Assembly: GCF_003431325.1 (NCBI RefSeq)
Contig: NZ_CP010515.1
Span: forward strand, 1,054,001 to 1,118,000
Length of the DNA: 64,000 nt
Direction: 5' to 3'
From: Acidilobus sp. 7A
GTDB lineage: Archaea > Thermoproteota > Thermoprotei_A > Sulfolobales > Acidilobaceae
The translations under genes were made by a program, and so were the position numbers. Positions 18,296-27,191 of this stretch are shown piece after piece; within the stretch, counting starts at the first letter, position 1; each line of letters starts with the position of its first letter. The notes under the pieces were generated by a model. That model was given only the letters and a program-made list of their open reading frames with translations, did not search any database and was not told where the DNA came from.

Positions 18296-18604
18296 TTACT
18301 TAATCTTCGACGCGGAGAGGCCCGTCAGCCAGTCTGGGCTCGACTCCTCCGTGAACAGGACCAGAAGCCTGGCCACGCCCTCAAGGTCTGAGAGCTTCAG
18401 AACCTCGGAGGGCGAGTGAACGTACCTTGTCGGGACTGAGACCACGGCAGCCGGTATGCCCTCCTTAGTGAGGGCTATGGCAGAGGCGTCCTCGAAGCCT
18501 GAGGGCCCAAAGGATTCGGAGAGAGAGCCCTGAGCAGGCTCAGAAGGTAATCCTTTTGCGTGAAGTTGCCCTTCAAGGCCTTCCCCCATTAACGCGGTGA
18601 TCAA
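18296..18604 (-). pseudogene. C-terminal remnant of an M42 family aminopeptidase
   Basis: About 100 codons remain. The segment DASAIALTKEGIPAAVVSVP followed by TRYVHSPSEVLKL is the C-terminal metal-site region of M42 (tetrahedral TET-type) aminopeptidases. Intact members have about 350 residues, so roughly two thirds, including the first metal ligands, is missing. No matching N-terminal part lies upstream; that space holds a non-coding stretch and then a likely sRNA. I read it as a decayed gene rather than a functional short protein. Confidence 0.7.
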
Positions 18605-18732
18605 GAGTTTAATAACCTACCAAGCTCGCCAATCTGAAATGACGGCCTCATAAAGCTAGGCCTGCCTGAAGCAAAATGAGAGGAGCGTCAAAGGAGCCCC
18701 TTTATTATATGATAAAGCTAAGCCCCGAGGCG

Positions 18733-18740
18733 TTTTAAGC
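18733..18740 (+). promoter_or_regulatory. TATA box of the C/D sRNA
   Basis: TTTTAAGC lies 25-30 bases before the start of the predicted sRNA at about 18763. This is the spacing expected for archaeal TATA to transcription start. Confidence 0.5.
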
Positions 18741-18762
18741 CTGGCTGGTCCCCTACGTTAGC

Positions 18763-18831
18763 GGCGGCGGATGAGGACCCTGGCATATCTTGACCTTAGT
18801 GAAGATTTCGAACCCCCGACCTGACGCCGCC
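18763..18831 (+). ncRNA. C/D box sRNA (2'-O-methylation guide)
   Basis: A GGCGGCG/CGCCGCC terminal stem encloses box C (GGATGA, 18769), box D' (TTGA, 18790), box C' (GTGAAGA, 18799) and a perfect box D (CTGA, 18821). The guide before D, TTTCGAACCCCCGAC, is complementary to a tRNA T-arm of the form GTCGGGGGTTCGAAA. The fifth-base rule would place the methylated residue in the T stem (about position 50). The guide before D' is ACCCTGGCATATC, target unknown. Boxes C, C' and D' deviate slightly from consensus. A TATA box at the right distance supports an independent gene. Confidence 0.6.
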
Positions 18832-18851
18832 CTTTAGAATTAAGCCGAAGG

Positions 18852-18925
18852 GGCCCGGGCCGGGATTTGAACCCGGGACCTCCGGGTCCACAGCCCGGCG
18901 CTCTAGCCAGCTGAGCTACCCGGGC
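18852..18925 (-). tRNA. tRNA-His (anticodon GTG)
   Basis: Cloverleaf on the minus strand: acceptor GCCCGGG/CCCGGGC, D stem GCTC/GAGC, anticodon arm CCGGG-CTGTGGA-CCCGG with anticodon GTG, and T arm CCGGG-TTCAAAT-CCCGG. The discriminator is C73. The base before position 1 (18926) encodes G, so the G-1 identity element opposite C73 appears to be genomically encoded. Confidence 0.95.
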
Positions 18926-19076
18926 CACCAGGGCCCTTAGTCATCGGCGTTCGCCTCAGGCCGGGCCCCTCCGCAGCTTCCTGTGTTGCCAGGCTTTATT
19001 TAGCGTTACCGCGGCGAATTGCAACCTAAAGCTAAGATAAAAGGCCTTGCCTCACCCTGCTAGGTAGGTGTGGTAG

Positions 19077-20525
19077 GTGCCAGAGGTCCCCCTTAAGAGG
19101 GTTGACAAGAACACGTGGCTGATAGACAGGGGCTTCAAGGGCTGCATGAGGGTCCCCGCAATAATATATGCCGACGACCTGCTGGTCCAGAAGATGCAGC
19201 AGGACATGACGCTCCTACAGGCGGCCAACGTAGCCTGCCTGCAGGGTGTCCAGAGGTACAGCATAGTCATGCCTGACGGCCACCAGGGCTACGGGTTCCC
19301 AATAGGTGGCGTGGCCGCCATGGACATAGAGGAGAACGGCGTCATAAGCCCTGGGGGCGTCGGGTACGACATAAACTGCGGGGTCCGCCTGATAAGGACT
19401 GACCTCACGGCGAACGACGTGAGGCCGAGGATAAAGGACCTCGTGAACGCAATATACGACAACGTGCCCAGCGGCCTCGGCAGCACAGGAAAGCTTAGGC
19501 TGAGCTTTCAGGAGCTCAACAGGGTCCTCGACGAGGGCGTCAGGTGGGCCGTGGAGAAGGGCTACGGCTGGGAGGAGGACGTAGAGAGAATAGAGGAGCG
19601 CGGCAGCTGGAAGTTGGCGGACTCAAGCAAGGTAAGCGACACTGCCAGGAGGAGGGGGGCAGCCGAGCTCGGCACCCTGGGCAGCGGCAACCACTTCCTT
19701 GAGGTCCAGGTAGTTGACAAGGTCTACGACGAGAGGCTCGCCAAGGCCTTCGGGCTCTTTGAGGGCCAGGTAACGGTGATGATACACACGGGCAGCAGGG
19801 GGCTCGGGCACCAGGTGGCGAGCGACTACCTTCAGATAATGGAGAGGGCCATGAGAAAGTACAACACGGTGCCGCCAGACAGGGAGCTGGCCAGCATACC
19901 TTACAACACGCCTGAGGCCCAGGACTACGTCAGGGCCATGGCGGCGGGGGCGAACTACGCCTGGACAAACAGGCAGATAATAACTCACTGGGTGAGGCAG
20001 AGCTTCCAGCAGGTCTTCAAGGTGGACCCCGAGAAGCTTGGAATGCACCTTGTCTACGACGTGGCCCATAACATAGCTAAGATAGAGGAGTACGACATTG
20101 ACGGGAAGAGGAGGAAGGTTGTCGTTCACAGGAAGGGCGCCACGAGGGCCTTCCCGCCAGGGAGCCCTGAGATACCTGCAGCGTACAGGGAGTACGGGCA
20201 GCCTGTGCTCATACCTGGCAGCATGGGCACCGCCAGCTACGTGCTCGCAGGCGTCGACACTGGCGTTAAGACGTGGTTCACGGCACCGCACGGGGCAGGG
20301 AGGTGGATGAGCAGGTCCGGGGCCAAGAGGGAGAAGACCTACAAGGACGTTGTACAGGAGATGGAGAGCAAGGGCATATACCTGAAGGCCAGCAACGTGG
20401 CCACCGTCATTGAGGAGATGCCTGAGGCCTACAAGGACGTTGACAGGGTGGCGCAGGTGGCACACGAGGTGGGCATAGGTAAGCTCGTCGCCAGGCTGAG
20501 ACCCATAGGCGTGACCAAGGGCTGA
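19077..20525 (+). CDS. rtcB: RNA-splicing ligase RtcB
   Basis: The protein has 482 residues and no intein. RtcB motifs: MPDGHQGYGFPIGGVAA, SPGGVGYDINCGVRL (metal cysteine), LGTLGSGNHFLEVQ, IHTGSRGLGHQ, IPGSMGTASYVLAG, and the GMP-accepting histidine in TAPHGAGRWMSR. It joins tRNA exon halves after splicing (2',3'-cyclic phosphate to 5'-OH, using GTP and Mn2+). The start is GTG at 19077 with TATA-like GATAAAAGG upstream. It is the first gene after the sRNA/tRNA-His stretch, which fits an RNA-processing setting. Confidence 0.97.
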   Translation: MPEVPLKRVDKNTWLIDRGFKGCMRVPAIIYADDLLVQKMQQDMTLLQAANVACLQGVQRYSIVMPDGHQGYGFPIGGVAAMDIEENGVISPGGVGYDINCGVRLIRTDLTANDVRPRIKDLVNAIYDNVPSGLGSTGKLRLSFQELNRVLDEGVRWAVEKGYGWEEDVERIEERGSWKLADSSKVSDTARRRGAAELGTLGSGNHFLEVQVVDKVYDERLAKAFGLFEGQVTVMIHTGSRGLGHQVASDYLQIMERAMRKYNTVPPDRELASIPYNTPEAQDYVRAMAAGANYAWTNRQIITHWVRQSFQQVFKVDPEKLGMHLVYDVAHNIAKIEEYDIDGKRRKVVVHRKGATRAFPPGSPEIPAAYREYGQPVLIPGSMGTASYVLAGVDTGVKTWFTAPHGAGRWMSRSGAKREKTYKDVVQEMESKGIYLKASNVATVIEEMPEAYKDVDRVAQVAHEVGIGKLVARLRPIGVTKG

Positions 20526-20576
20526 GCTGTAGAAAGTGTTTTTACTTTCCGCTAATAAGCCGCAGCTGGTGGAGCC

Positions 20577-20930
20577 GTGAAGGGAGGCCTCCTCAAGGGC
20601 CTTGCGACGTTCCTGATACTGGCGGAGCTCGCCGACAGGCCGAAGTGCGGCTACGAGATAGGCAAGGAGATCTCTAAGAAGGTGGGCGGCAAGCTGCCGC
20701 CGGGCTACGTGTACGTGATGCTTGGGACCCTTGAGAGAAAGGGGCTTGTGGAGAGCGAGAGGTCGGCCGGCAGGAAGAAGGAGTACAGGCTGACCGAGAG
20801 CGGCGTCAGGTTCCTCATAGAGCATGAGGAGCACATAAAGAGACTCATAGAGCTGCTCTCGGAGGTCCAGGGCGTTGTTAAGGGGCTGAAGGAGACGGAG
20901 CTTCAGGCGGAGGGCCCAGCGACCCGCTGA
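20577..20930 (+). CDS. PadR family transcriptional regulator
   Basis: The protein has 117 residues and is a winged helix of the PadR type: CGYEIGKEISKKVGGKLPPG, then YVYVMLGTLERKGLVESE and RKKEYRLTESGVRFL. A C-terminal helix for dimerisation follows (HIKRLIELLSEVQGVVKG). It starts at GTG at 20577, about 50 bases after rtcB. Its target is unknown. The 3' end overlaps the convergent Mrp-type gene by 28 bases. Confidence 0.85.
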   Translation: MKGGLLKGLATFLILAELADRPKCGYEIGKEISKKVGGKLPPGYVYVMLGTLERKGLVESERSAGRKKEYRLTESGVRFLIEHEEHIKRLIELLSEVQGVVKGLKETELQAEGPATR

Positions 20931-21868
20931 GCTGAGGACCCCTTGCCCTCAACTATTTCAACGAACTTCCTGGCTATGTCGAGGAACGCCTTAGTGGCCT
21001 CGGAGTCAGGGTACTCAAGGAAGAACGGCACCCCCTCATCGTTTGCCTCCCTTATGTGCGGGTCGAGGGGTATCTGGCCGAGGAACGGTATGTTGAACTG
21101 CTTGGCTATCTCCTCCGCGGCCCCCTTGCCGAATATGTATTGAACGCTGCCGTCAGGGCACTTGAAGTAGCTCATGTTCTCAACTATTCCAAGCAGGGGC
21201 ACGTTGAGCTTCTCAGCGAAGGCCGCGGCCTTCTTAACAATCATCTTTGAGACCTCGCTCGGTATTGTCACCAGCAGGAAGCCCGTGAGCCCTGGGATGG
21301 TCTGGGCTATGGTAAGCTGCTCGTCGCCCGTTCCAGGTGGCAGATCTATGAGTAGGTACTGGGCCCCCTCCCAGTCGGTGTATGCCAACAGCTGCCTTAT
21401 TGCGCTGGTCTTTAGGGCACCTCTCCAGATCACTGGGGAGTCCTCGCTTGGCAGCATGAGGCCCACTGAAACAAGCCTGACACCATAAACGTTTGCGGCT
21501 GGAATTATGCTGCCATCTTCCCTAGCCAAAAGTCCCTTCACGTTCTTGAGCCCGAGCATCATAGGCATGCTGGGGCCGTGGAAGTCAGCGTCAAGGACCC
21601 CCACAACCTTCCCCATCGTTGCCAGCGCCATAGCCAGGTTTGCAGTCACAAAGGACTTGCCGACTCCTCCTTTGCTGCTCAGTATGGCGACCTTGTACGG
21701 TATCTCCTTCGTTCTCTGCACTACAAGCTTCTGCTCCTCCTGCATCTGCCTCATCCTCTCAGCTACCTCCTTGTAGCTCTGCCCCCCGGCTGGGGCCGAG
21801 GACTGCGAGGACTTCTGCGGTAACGACATCCTAAGGCCCTTCTTCTCCTCGTCGCTGGGCTCGCTCAA
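20903..21868 (-). CDS. Mrp/Nbp35 family iron-sulfur carrier ATPase
   Basis: The protein has 321 residues. The deviant Walker A loop SSKGGVGKSFVTANLAMALA is followed by VLDADFHGPSMPMMLG, the switch II/Walker B region LLIDLPPGTGDEQLTI, and the FKCPDG/YFKC segment with a conserved cysteine (MSYFKCPDGSVQYIFGKG). Family members carry Fe-S clusters for assembly on target proteins. A long charged N-terminal leader precedes the ATPase. The start is TTG at 21868. Confidence 0.9.
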   Translation of the reverse strand: MSEPSDEEKKGLRMSLPQKSSQSSAPAGGQSYKEVAERMRQMQEEQKLVVQRTKEIPYKVAILSSKGGVGKSFVTANLAMALATMGKVVGVLDADFHGPSMPMMLGLKNVKGLLAREDGSIIPAANVYGVRLVSVGLMLPSEDSPVIWRGALKTSAIRQLLAYTDWEGAQYLLIDLPPGTGDEQLTIAQTIPGLTGFLLVTIPSEVSKMIVKKAAAFAEKLNVPLLGIVENMSYFKCPDGSVQYIFGKGAAEEIAKQFNIPFLGQIPLDPHIREANDEGVPFFLEYPDSEATKAFLDIARKFVEIVEGKGSSAQRVAGPSA

Positions 21869-21972
21869 CTAAGTTCCCCGTGATCTACAGGCTGAGGCGG
21901 TAATTAAAGGTTAGTAACAAAAATCTTCCGATAAAAAGATGATGGACGAGAAAAAAGCTACAGCAAGTGCAT

Positions 21973-22572
21973 TCACAGCTTTCCTATGCTGTCAGGTATC
22001 CTTATGTGCAGCACCTGGCTGCCCTCTCCCTTGTTAGCAGCTATTATGTCAAACTCCGTCGGCCCTGCTGGGTGCTCGTAGAGGTACTTGAGGTTCATAA
22101 AGGCGTTGTAGATGTGCACCACGTCCTTGCCCAGCCTATCGTCGTGGACTGATATGTACTCAACAATGCCGTCGGGGTTTATTATCACTGTACCTCTCCT
22201 AGTCATTCCAGTGGCCGGGTTAAGGAAGCCGTAGGTCGCCGATATCTGCTTGCTTATGTCGTCCACCAGCGGGAACTTGACGCCCTTGACCCTTGGGCTA
22301 GTCTCAACCCACACCTTGTGCGAGTAGACGCTGTCGGTGCTAATGGCCAGGATCTCGGCGTTGTTGGCCTTGAACTTGTCGTAGTAGGCCTGGAAGGCCT
22401 CCAGGTCTGTGGCGCACACGAACGTGAAGTCGCCAGGGTGGAAGGTTAGTATGACCCACTTGCCCTTAAGGTCATGAAGGCTTATGGTGCCTACCTTGTT
22501 CTCTGCAGGGAAGTAAGCCCTTGCAGTGAAGTCCGGCGCTGGAGATCCAACCTCTATCATGTTCTCACGCAC
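21973..22572 (-). CDS. Peroxiredoxin with a single cysteine
   Basis: The protein has 199 residues and a thioredoxin fold. The active-site motif PGDFTFVC holds the peroxidatic Cys53 within the PxxxTxxC pattern. No second cysteine exists anywhere, so a 1-Cys or external-thiol mechanism is expected even though the layout (a C-terminal extension after residue 160) resembles the archaeal Prx6-like class. It reduces peroxides. The TATA box TTTTAAATAG is 20-28 bases upstream, implying a nearly leaderless mRNA. Confidence 0.9.
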   Translation of the reverse strand: MRENMIEVGSPAPDFTARAYFPAENKVGTISLHDLKGKWVILTFHPGDFTFVCATDLEAFQAYYDKFKANNAEILAISTDSVYSHKVWVETSPRVKGVKFPLVDDISKQISATYGFLNPATGMTRRGTVIINPDGIVEYISVHDDRLGKDVVHIYNAFMNLKYLYEHPAGPTEFDIIAANKGEGSQVLHIRIPDSIGKL

Positions 22573-22590
22573 TTAACCAGGTGGTTCTTC

Positions 22591-22600
22591 CTATTTAAAA
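22591..22600 (-). promoter_or_regulatory. TATA box of the peroxiredoxin gene
   Basis: TTTTAAATAG on the minus strand is centred about 24 bases before the ATG at 22572. It is a near-consensus archaeal TATA element that would give a leaderless transcript. Confidence 0.6.
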
Positions 22601-22748
22601 ATGTTTCTACTAAGAATAACTATCAGAAGCCTTATATAGAGCCACGTAATAGTAAATAACTATAATCTATGCTTTTAATAACTGAATGCTGTTAAGCATA
22701 ATAGCTACGAACTTAGATATCAGCTTTAGCCCTTAAGTCCGAGGGCCT

Positions 22749-24032
22749 CTAGCTGACCTTAAAGTACGCAAGGACTGCGTCATAGAGGGCCCTGTAAGCA
22801 ATCTCCAGGTCCTTCACCTTCACGTACTCGTTGTACGAGTGTGCCAGGAACGGCTCCCCTGGGCCGTAAACTACCGTCGGAACTCCAGCGTACCTCAAGT
22901 AGCGGCCATCTGTGGCTCCTGTCTCTATGCGGTACCTGGGCCTGGCGCCTACGACCTTCTCAACGGCCTGTGCCACCACCTTCACTATATCGCTGTTAGG
23001 GTCGGTGAAGTTAGGCTCGCTGCTTCCTATTACCTTAATTTCAAAGTCCTGGCTGTGCAGGTTAACCTCGAGAGAGTCCAAAACCATCTCAGCTAGGGCG
23101 TCGCAGGCGCTGTGGCTCCCGTTATGCTTAACGCCCGGCGGCAGCCTGAGGTCCACCTCTATGTCGCACCTGTCCGGTACCACGTTAACCTTCGTGCCGC
23201 ACCTCATGACTCCAGGGTTGAATGTAACCCTCTTGAGCACGTACTCGGCCTCCTCGCGCGATATCTTAAGTTGCCTCTTGTTAGCCTCGTCAACTAGAAC
23301 GTCGACGGAGCTGTTAAGCAACTCCTCAAGCTCCTTGGGCAGCTCCAGCTTGGAGTTGTAGATGCCTATAACCTGTGAGACTATCTCCAGGGCGTCCCCT
23401 GCCTTAAGTATAGCGTTGTCGCCAAGTATTGGCATGCTGCCGTGGGCCGACCTGCCCTTCACCACGAGCCTCAGCTGGCAGAGGCCCTTTTCGCCCATCG
23501 AAATTGTGTCGACGCCCGAGGGCTCAGCTATTATAGCGGCGTTGCCCTTAACGAGCCCGCTCCTGACCAGGCCGCCCAGCCCTTTCTCGCCTCCAACCTC
23601 CTCGTCGGCGCTGGCCACCAGCATCAGGCTCCCGGCCCCCCTGTCCTCTATGAGCTTAGCGACGTCAGAGAACAGGGCAGTTATGACCGCAAGCCCTCCC
23701 TTCATGTCCGTGGCCCCCCTGCCGTACACCCTGCCCTCCTTTATCTCTCCTGAGAACGGCTTGGCCTCTGTCCACTTGTCCTCGTCCCCAGCTGGCACCA
23801 CGTCCATGTGTCCGTTAAGTATGAGCGTAGGCGAGCTGCTGCCAACCTTAACTAATAGGTTAGGCTTCCCCTCCTCTAGCTCCACCGTATCAGGTGTGAA
23901 GCCCTGGAGCTGAAGGTAGTCCACCAGGAAGTTAACGAACTCCCTCGTGTTGCCTGGGGGGTTTGAGGTGTCTATCTTTATCATGTCTGAGGCCAGCTTG
24001 GCAAGCCTTTGGCCTAAGTTCTCCTCGCTCAC
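22749..24032 (-). CDS. M20 family metallo-deacylase/peptidase (ArgE/DapE type)
   Basis: The protein has 427 residues. Di-zinc site segments: NGHMDVVPAGDEDKW, GRGATDMKGGLAV, ASADEEVGGEKG, IAEPSGVDTISMGEKG, and a terminal histidine in FLAHSYNEYVKV. A lid/dimerisation domain lies in the middle (residues about 180-320). Family enzymes hydrolyse N-acyl amino acids or small peptides. ArgE, DapE and carboxypeptidase roles cannot be separated by eye, and neighbours give no biosynthetic context. Start at the GTG at 24032, with the frame beginning MSEENLGQRL. Confidence 0.88.
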   Translation of the reverse strand: MSEENLGQRLAKLASDMIKIDTSNPPGNTREFVNFLVDYLQLQGFTPDTVELEEGKPNLLVKVGSSSPTLILNGHMDVVPAGDEDKWTEAKPFSGEIKEGRVYGRGATDMKGGLAVITALFSDVAKLIEDRGAGSLMLVASADEEVGGEKGLGGLVRSGLVKGNAAIIAEPSGVDTISMGEKGLCQLRLVVKGRSAHGSMPILGDNAILKAGDALEIVSQVIGIYNSKLELPKELEELLNSSVDVLVDEANKRQLKISREEAEYVLKRVTFNPGVMRCGTKVNVVPDRCDIEVDLRLPPGVKHNGSHSACDALAEMVLDSLEVNLHSQDFEIKVIGSSEPNFTDPNSDIVKVVAQAVEKVVGARPRYRIETGATDGRYLRYAGVPTVVYGPGEPFLAHSYNEYVKVKDLEIAYRALYDAVLAYFKVS

Positions 24033-24125
24033 GCTTGACCCTAGCGTGTATAGCCGTGAAGGGTTAATTTGCGTTGATTTAAAATATGTGGGAGCACCAT
24101 AGGAGAAAAGCGGGCAGAAAGAAGC

Positions 24126-24386
24126 TCATATGAGGCCTAGCTTCGCCGCCACGTCGGAGGCCTTGTACTCCTTAGAGAGCGTCACGTAGGCCTTCTTCTC
24201 ACCTGTGGGCGTTATCAGGGTGTTAACTGATTCTACCTTTACCCCAAACGAGACCTCGACGGCCCTCTTTATTTCGTGCTTGTTAGCGCTCCTGGCGACT
24301 ATTAGGACCAGCGTGTTGTTCTCCTCTATTAGCTTCATAGCCTTCTCGCTCATCACTGGCCTTATTATGATCTCCCTGGAGCTCAA
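24126..24386 (-). CDS. rpl23: Large-subunit ribosomal protein L23
   Basis: The protein has 86 residues: [20 protein letters not shown], then [20 protein letters not shown] and [13 protein letters not shown]. uL23 sits at the polypeptide exit tunnel and docks SRP and chaperones. It is the last gene in L3-L4-L23 order, and its start overlaps the end of rpl4 by four bases. Confidence 0.97.
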   Translation of the reverse strand: MSSREIIIRPVMSEKAMKLIEENNTLVLIVARSANKHEIKRAVEVSFGVKVESVNTLITPTGEKKAYVTLSKEYKASDVAAKLGLI

Positions 24387-25213
24387 GCCTGCTCACCTCT
24401 GACCTTGAACCTCTGTGCAAGCGCCTCCAGCGAGTTGCTTGTTATAACAGTGAGCCTGCCAGGCTCGCCGCCAGGCGCAAGTTCCAGGACGCTCACTAGC
24501 TGCGGCTCCACCACGTCAACGCCTGGGAACGACCTCACAGCCCTGGCGAACGGTGAGTCTACGTCGTCAACTATGAAGAGCACGCTAACGGGCGTCACGT
24601 ACCTCCTGCCGCGCATTTTGCCCTTTCCAGCCCTTACCCTGGTGCCCTCGGCGGCCCTCTCTACGTCGCTGTAAACCCCCACCTTCTTCAGGAGCCCCCT
24701 GGCGTCTGAGGCCCTCTTCACGGCCTCCAGCACGGCTGAGTCTATAACCACAGGCGTCGCCTTGGCTTCAAACACGTGCCCCCTGTCCCTGACCATCTCA
24801 GGCACGGCAGTTGCAGCAAGCGCGCTCATGGTGCCCATGAGCCTCTCTTTTCTGTTAACGTCCTCCCTTATGTTCTCCTTCACCGTCAGGGGGAAGGCCC
24901 TCCTTCCTCCCCTAACGAAGGGGGCGAGCCTGGCCCTCGTTGACCCCTTGACCCTCGGCACCCTGGCCAGGCCGTGGTGTATGCCGAGGCTGACCGCGGT
25001 GGTCCTCTTACCAGCCATGGGGTCCCTGCTCTTCGGCTGGAGGGACGCGGTGAACTCACTCATGAAGACCCTGTGTATTAGGTCGCGCCTGATTGGCACC
25101 CTGAAGACGTCAGGCAGCTGGACCTCACCTGCCTCCTTGCCCTCTACGTCGTATCTGGGCACCGTTATTGGCGGGCTCATGTAGAGCAGGAAGCCTAGGC
25201 CTACCTCCTTCAT
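24383..25213 (-). CDS. rpl4: Large-subunit ribosomal protein L4
   Basis: The protein has 276 residues: [20 protein letters not shown], the rRNA-binding loop with [20 protein letters not shown] and [12 protein letters not shown], and [20 protein letters not shown]. uL4 binds 23S rRNA near the exit tunnel. The ATG at 25213 has a purine-rich GGGGGTG before it, across the rpl3 stop. A second ATG at 25180 (MSPPITVP) matches the usual family N-terminus, so the true start is uncertain. Confidence 0.96.
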   Translation of the reverse strand: MKEVGLGFLLYMSPPITVPRYDVEGKEAGEVQLPDVFRVPIRRDLIHRVFMSEFTASLQPKSRDPMAGKRTTAVSLGIHHGLARVPRVKGSTRARLAPFVRGGRRAFPLTVKENIREDVNRKERLMGTMSALAATAVPEMVRDRGHVFEAKATPVVIDSAVLEAVKRASDARGLLKKVGVYSDVERAAEGTRVRAGKGKMRGRRYVTPVSVLFIVDDVDSPFARAVRSFPGVDVVEPQLVSVLELAPGGEPGRLTVITSNSLEALAQRFKVRGEQA

Positions 25214-25217
25214 GTCT

Positions 25218-26255
25218 TCACACCCCCTGCTTGCTCTGGAGGCTCACAAACGTTATCGTGGGCTTGACGACTCCAAGCTTCATATACCACCTGGGCGGCC
25301 TGACAGGGTACCTCATCACTATGGGCCTCTTCGCGACGCCGGGTATTGTGCCCTCAAGGACTACTATGGTGCTCCTTGGTATGCCGTAGCGGAGGAAGCC
25401 GCCAGCCGGCGTGTACGCAGCCCAGTTGTCAGTTATGTCAAGTATTCTCTTGTTGTACTCAGTCCTCCTGTGGAACCCTAGCTGTCCTGGGTTGGGTATC
25501 TCCCACCATGTCCCCTTGCCGTGGCTCCTGGCTCCAACGCCCCTTGCCCCCTTCCTGTGTTTGTGCCACCTGGGCAGAACCTTGACGCCGAACCTCTTCA
25601 CGTCACCCTGGAAGCCCTTGCCCTTGGTGACAGTTATGACGTCAACCATAAGGCCGGGCTGGAAGACCTCGCCAACGCTCACGGTCTTCCCAAGTATAGA
25701 GGAGGCATAGTCGAAGGCCGCCTTAACGTTGCCGCCTGGGGAGGCGACCTTCACCTCAAGCAGGTCGGGGGCCTTCTTGCTCAGGCCGCCAGTAAGCGTG
25801 GGCTGCGTCGCCACTAGGACCCTTACCTCCTTAAGGTCGTCGAGCGAGGACTCGAGCTTCTTAAACATTGCCTGGGTGTCGAAGGCGCCAAGGGTGCTTA
25901 TCCTCCTCTCAAGCCCAAGCTCTAGAGGGGGCCTGATCCAGGCCTCGCCAACGGTGTAAAGGCCAACGTTCTCGTCATAGCTGTAGCCCCTCACAGCAAG
26001 CACGTAAACTGGGGGTGCCTCGACGACAGTTATTGGCCTGAAGACCTCCTTGCCGAGCGTTGGAGAGCCCTGCCTGTTGTCAATGATGAATGCGTGCGTC
26101 ATCCCAACCTTGTAGCCTATGAAGCCCAGCAGCGTCGGCTTCTGCACGCTGACCTCAGGCCAAGTGCTCACGCTAGGCACGAACTCTGAGGAGCGCTTCC
26201 TCGGCATGAACCCTAGGCTGCCGCGTCTTGGCGCTGACTTTTTACGATGCCCCAC
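25218..26255 (-). CDS. rpl3: Large-subunit ribosomal protein L3
   Basis: The protein has 345 residues, typical for archaeal uL3. The basic N-terminus is MGHRKKSAPRRGSLGFMPRK, followed by LGFIGYKVGMTHAFIIDN, VTKGKGFQGDVKRFGVK and the W-finger region HRKGARGVGARSHGKGT. It contacts the peptidyl transferase centre. It is the first gene of the L3-L4-L23 operon. A TATA-like CTTTTTAAC at about 26295-26303 (minus strand) lies about 45 bases upstream. Confidence 0.97.
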   Translation of the reverse strand: MGHRKKSAPRRGSLGFMPRKRSSEFVPSVSTWPEVSVQKPTLLGFIGYKVGMTHAFIIDNRQGSPTLGKEVFRPITVVEAPPVYVLAVRGYSYDENVGLYTVGEAWIRPPLELGLERRISTLGAFDTQAMFKKLESSLDDLKEVRVLVATQPTLTGGLSKKAPDLLEVKVASPGGNVKAAFDYASSILGKTVSVGEVFQPGLMVDVITVTKGKGFQGDVKRFGVKVLPRWHKHRKGARGVGARSHGKGTWWEIPNPGQLGFHRRTEYNKRILDITDNWAAYTPAGGFLRYGIPRSTIVVLEGTIPGVAKRPIVMRYPVRPPRWYMKLGVVKPTITFVSLQSKQGV

Positions 26256-26396
26256 TCCTTAGCACCTCTACACCGACCTCTGTACATGGGGTTAGGTTAA
26301 AAAGCTAGCCGCTCAGGACAATGACTTAAGGTTAAGCCTTGCCTAAGGCAGGCTAGTCAGGCTAATAAGCCCTCCGGCACAACAAGCTGTAGGAGC

Positions 26397-26960
26397 TTGA
26401 ATTTGGTCAGCAGGAGAGCCTTCGCTGAAGCTATGAAGTTACTGCTAGCAAACGACCTGAAGTTCACAGTCATAGGAGGTGCTGTGATTGCTCTAGCCAC
26501 GGGGGCTGACGACATGGGCGAGGACGTAGACCTCTTCGCCGAGTCCCCAAACGTGATCAACGAGGAGGACGCCTACAGGTCGATAGCTGATTCAAACTCG
26601 TGGGACTACGGCCAGACATGGCTTGGGACGCCGAGGATAACAGTTATAGTTGGCGATGAGGAGGTCCCTGTAGAGTTCTATGATAACCTCTACGACTTCT
26701 ATGTGCCAGAGGACTTCATATCGAGCGCCAGGAAGGTCGAGGTGGAGGGGGTGAGAGTGAAGGCGATAGGGGTCGAGCAGTACCTCGTCCTGAAGGCCAG
26801 GGCCGGCAGGAAGGAGGACGAGGAGGCCCTGAAGAACATAGGGGAGAGCGTGAAGAGGGGCAGACTTAAGGTTGAAGCCTCCAAGGTCCTCCAGCTGGCC
26901 AGCGAGTTTGACGAGGGCCAAGTTATAGTGAGAAGGCTGCGGGAGTACAAAATAATATAG
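26397..26960 (+). CDS. Nucleotidyltransferase-fold protein
   Basis: The protein has 187 residues. The N-terminal motif FTVIGGAVIALATG...GEDVDLFAE matches the GG...DxD core of minimal nucleotidyltransferases of the DUF6036/AbiEii-like kind. The rest is helical and acidic, ending VIVRRLREYKII. No paired antitoxin-like gene is visible next to it, so a toxin role is not supported; an RNA or nucleotide modifying role is possible. Start at TTG/ATG near 26397 (MNLVSRRAF). Confidence 0.65.
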   Translation: MNLVSRRAFAEAMKLLLANDLKFTVIGGAVIALATGADDMGEDVDLFAESPNVINEEDAYRSIADSNSWDYGQTWLGTPRITVIVGDEEVPVEFYDNLYDFYVPEDFISSARKVEVEGVRVKAIGVEQYLVLKARAGRKEDEEALKNIGESVKRGRLKVEASKVLQLASEFDEGQVIVRRLREYKII

Positions 26961-27191
26961 ACCCTGAGATGGTGTTTAGGTTTCATAGGGCTCGATATCA
27001 TTTATTGGGCCCTCCGCCTTGGCCTCACGGCCCTCAGGGCCCCTTTCATGGGGCCCATTTCACGGGGCTCCGCCCCCTCAGGGCAACCCAGACCCACGGC
27101 TCCCCCTTCGTCTCATCAGGGTCACAGCTGTGACTCCTGGAAAAGCTTAGAGTTAATATGCACCCAGCGCCTCTGCACGCGGCGAGACCGA
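26961..27191. other. Palindrome-rich non-coding leader before pyk
   Basis: The 230-base gap between the nucleotidyltransferase and pyruvate kinase is full of short GC palindromes (GGCCCTCAGGGCC, GGGGCCCA, CGGGGCTCCGCCCC). TATA-like GTTAATATG lies at 27152-27160, about 35 bases before the pyk ATG. No gene was found, although the pyk frame stays open back to 27048. Confidence 0.4.

Noticed and set aside
18763-18831. A degenerate tRNA, because of the TTCGAACCCCC segment
   Set aside because: The T-arm-like piece is in the wrong place and orientation for the closing stem. The C and D boxes explain it better as a guide against a T-arm.
19623-20834. A 403-codon open frame on the minus strand opposite rtcB
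   Set aside because: It is antisense to a strongly conserved gene, is rich in His, Leu and Arg, shows no domain, and results from GC-rich codon use.
26397-26960. A type II toxin-antitoxin or AbiE-like system around the nucleotidyltransferase-fold gene
   Set aside because: No adjacent small partner gene is present on either side.
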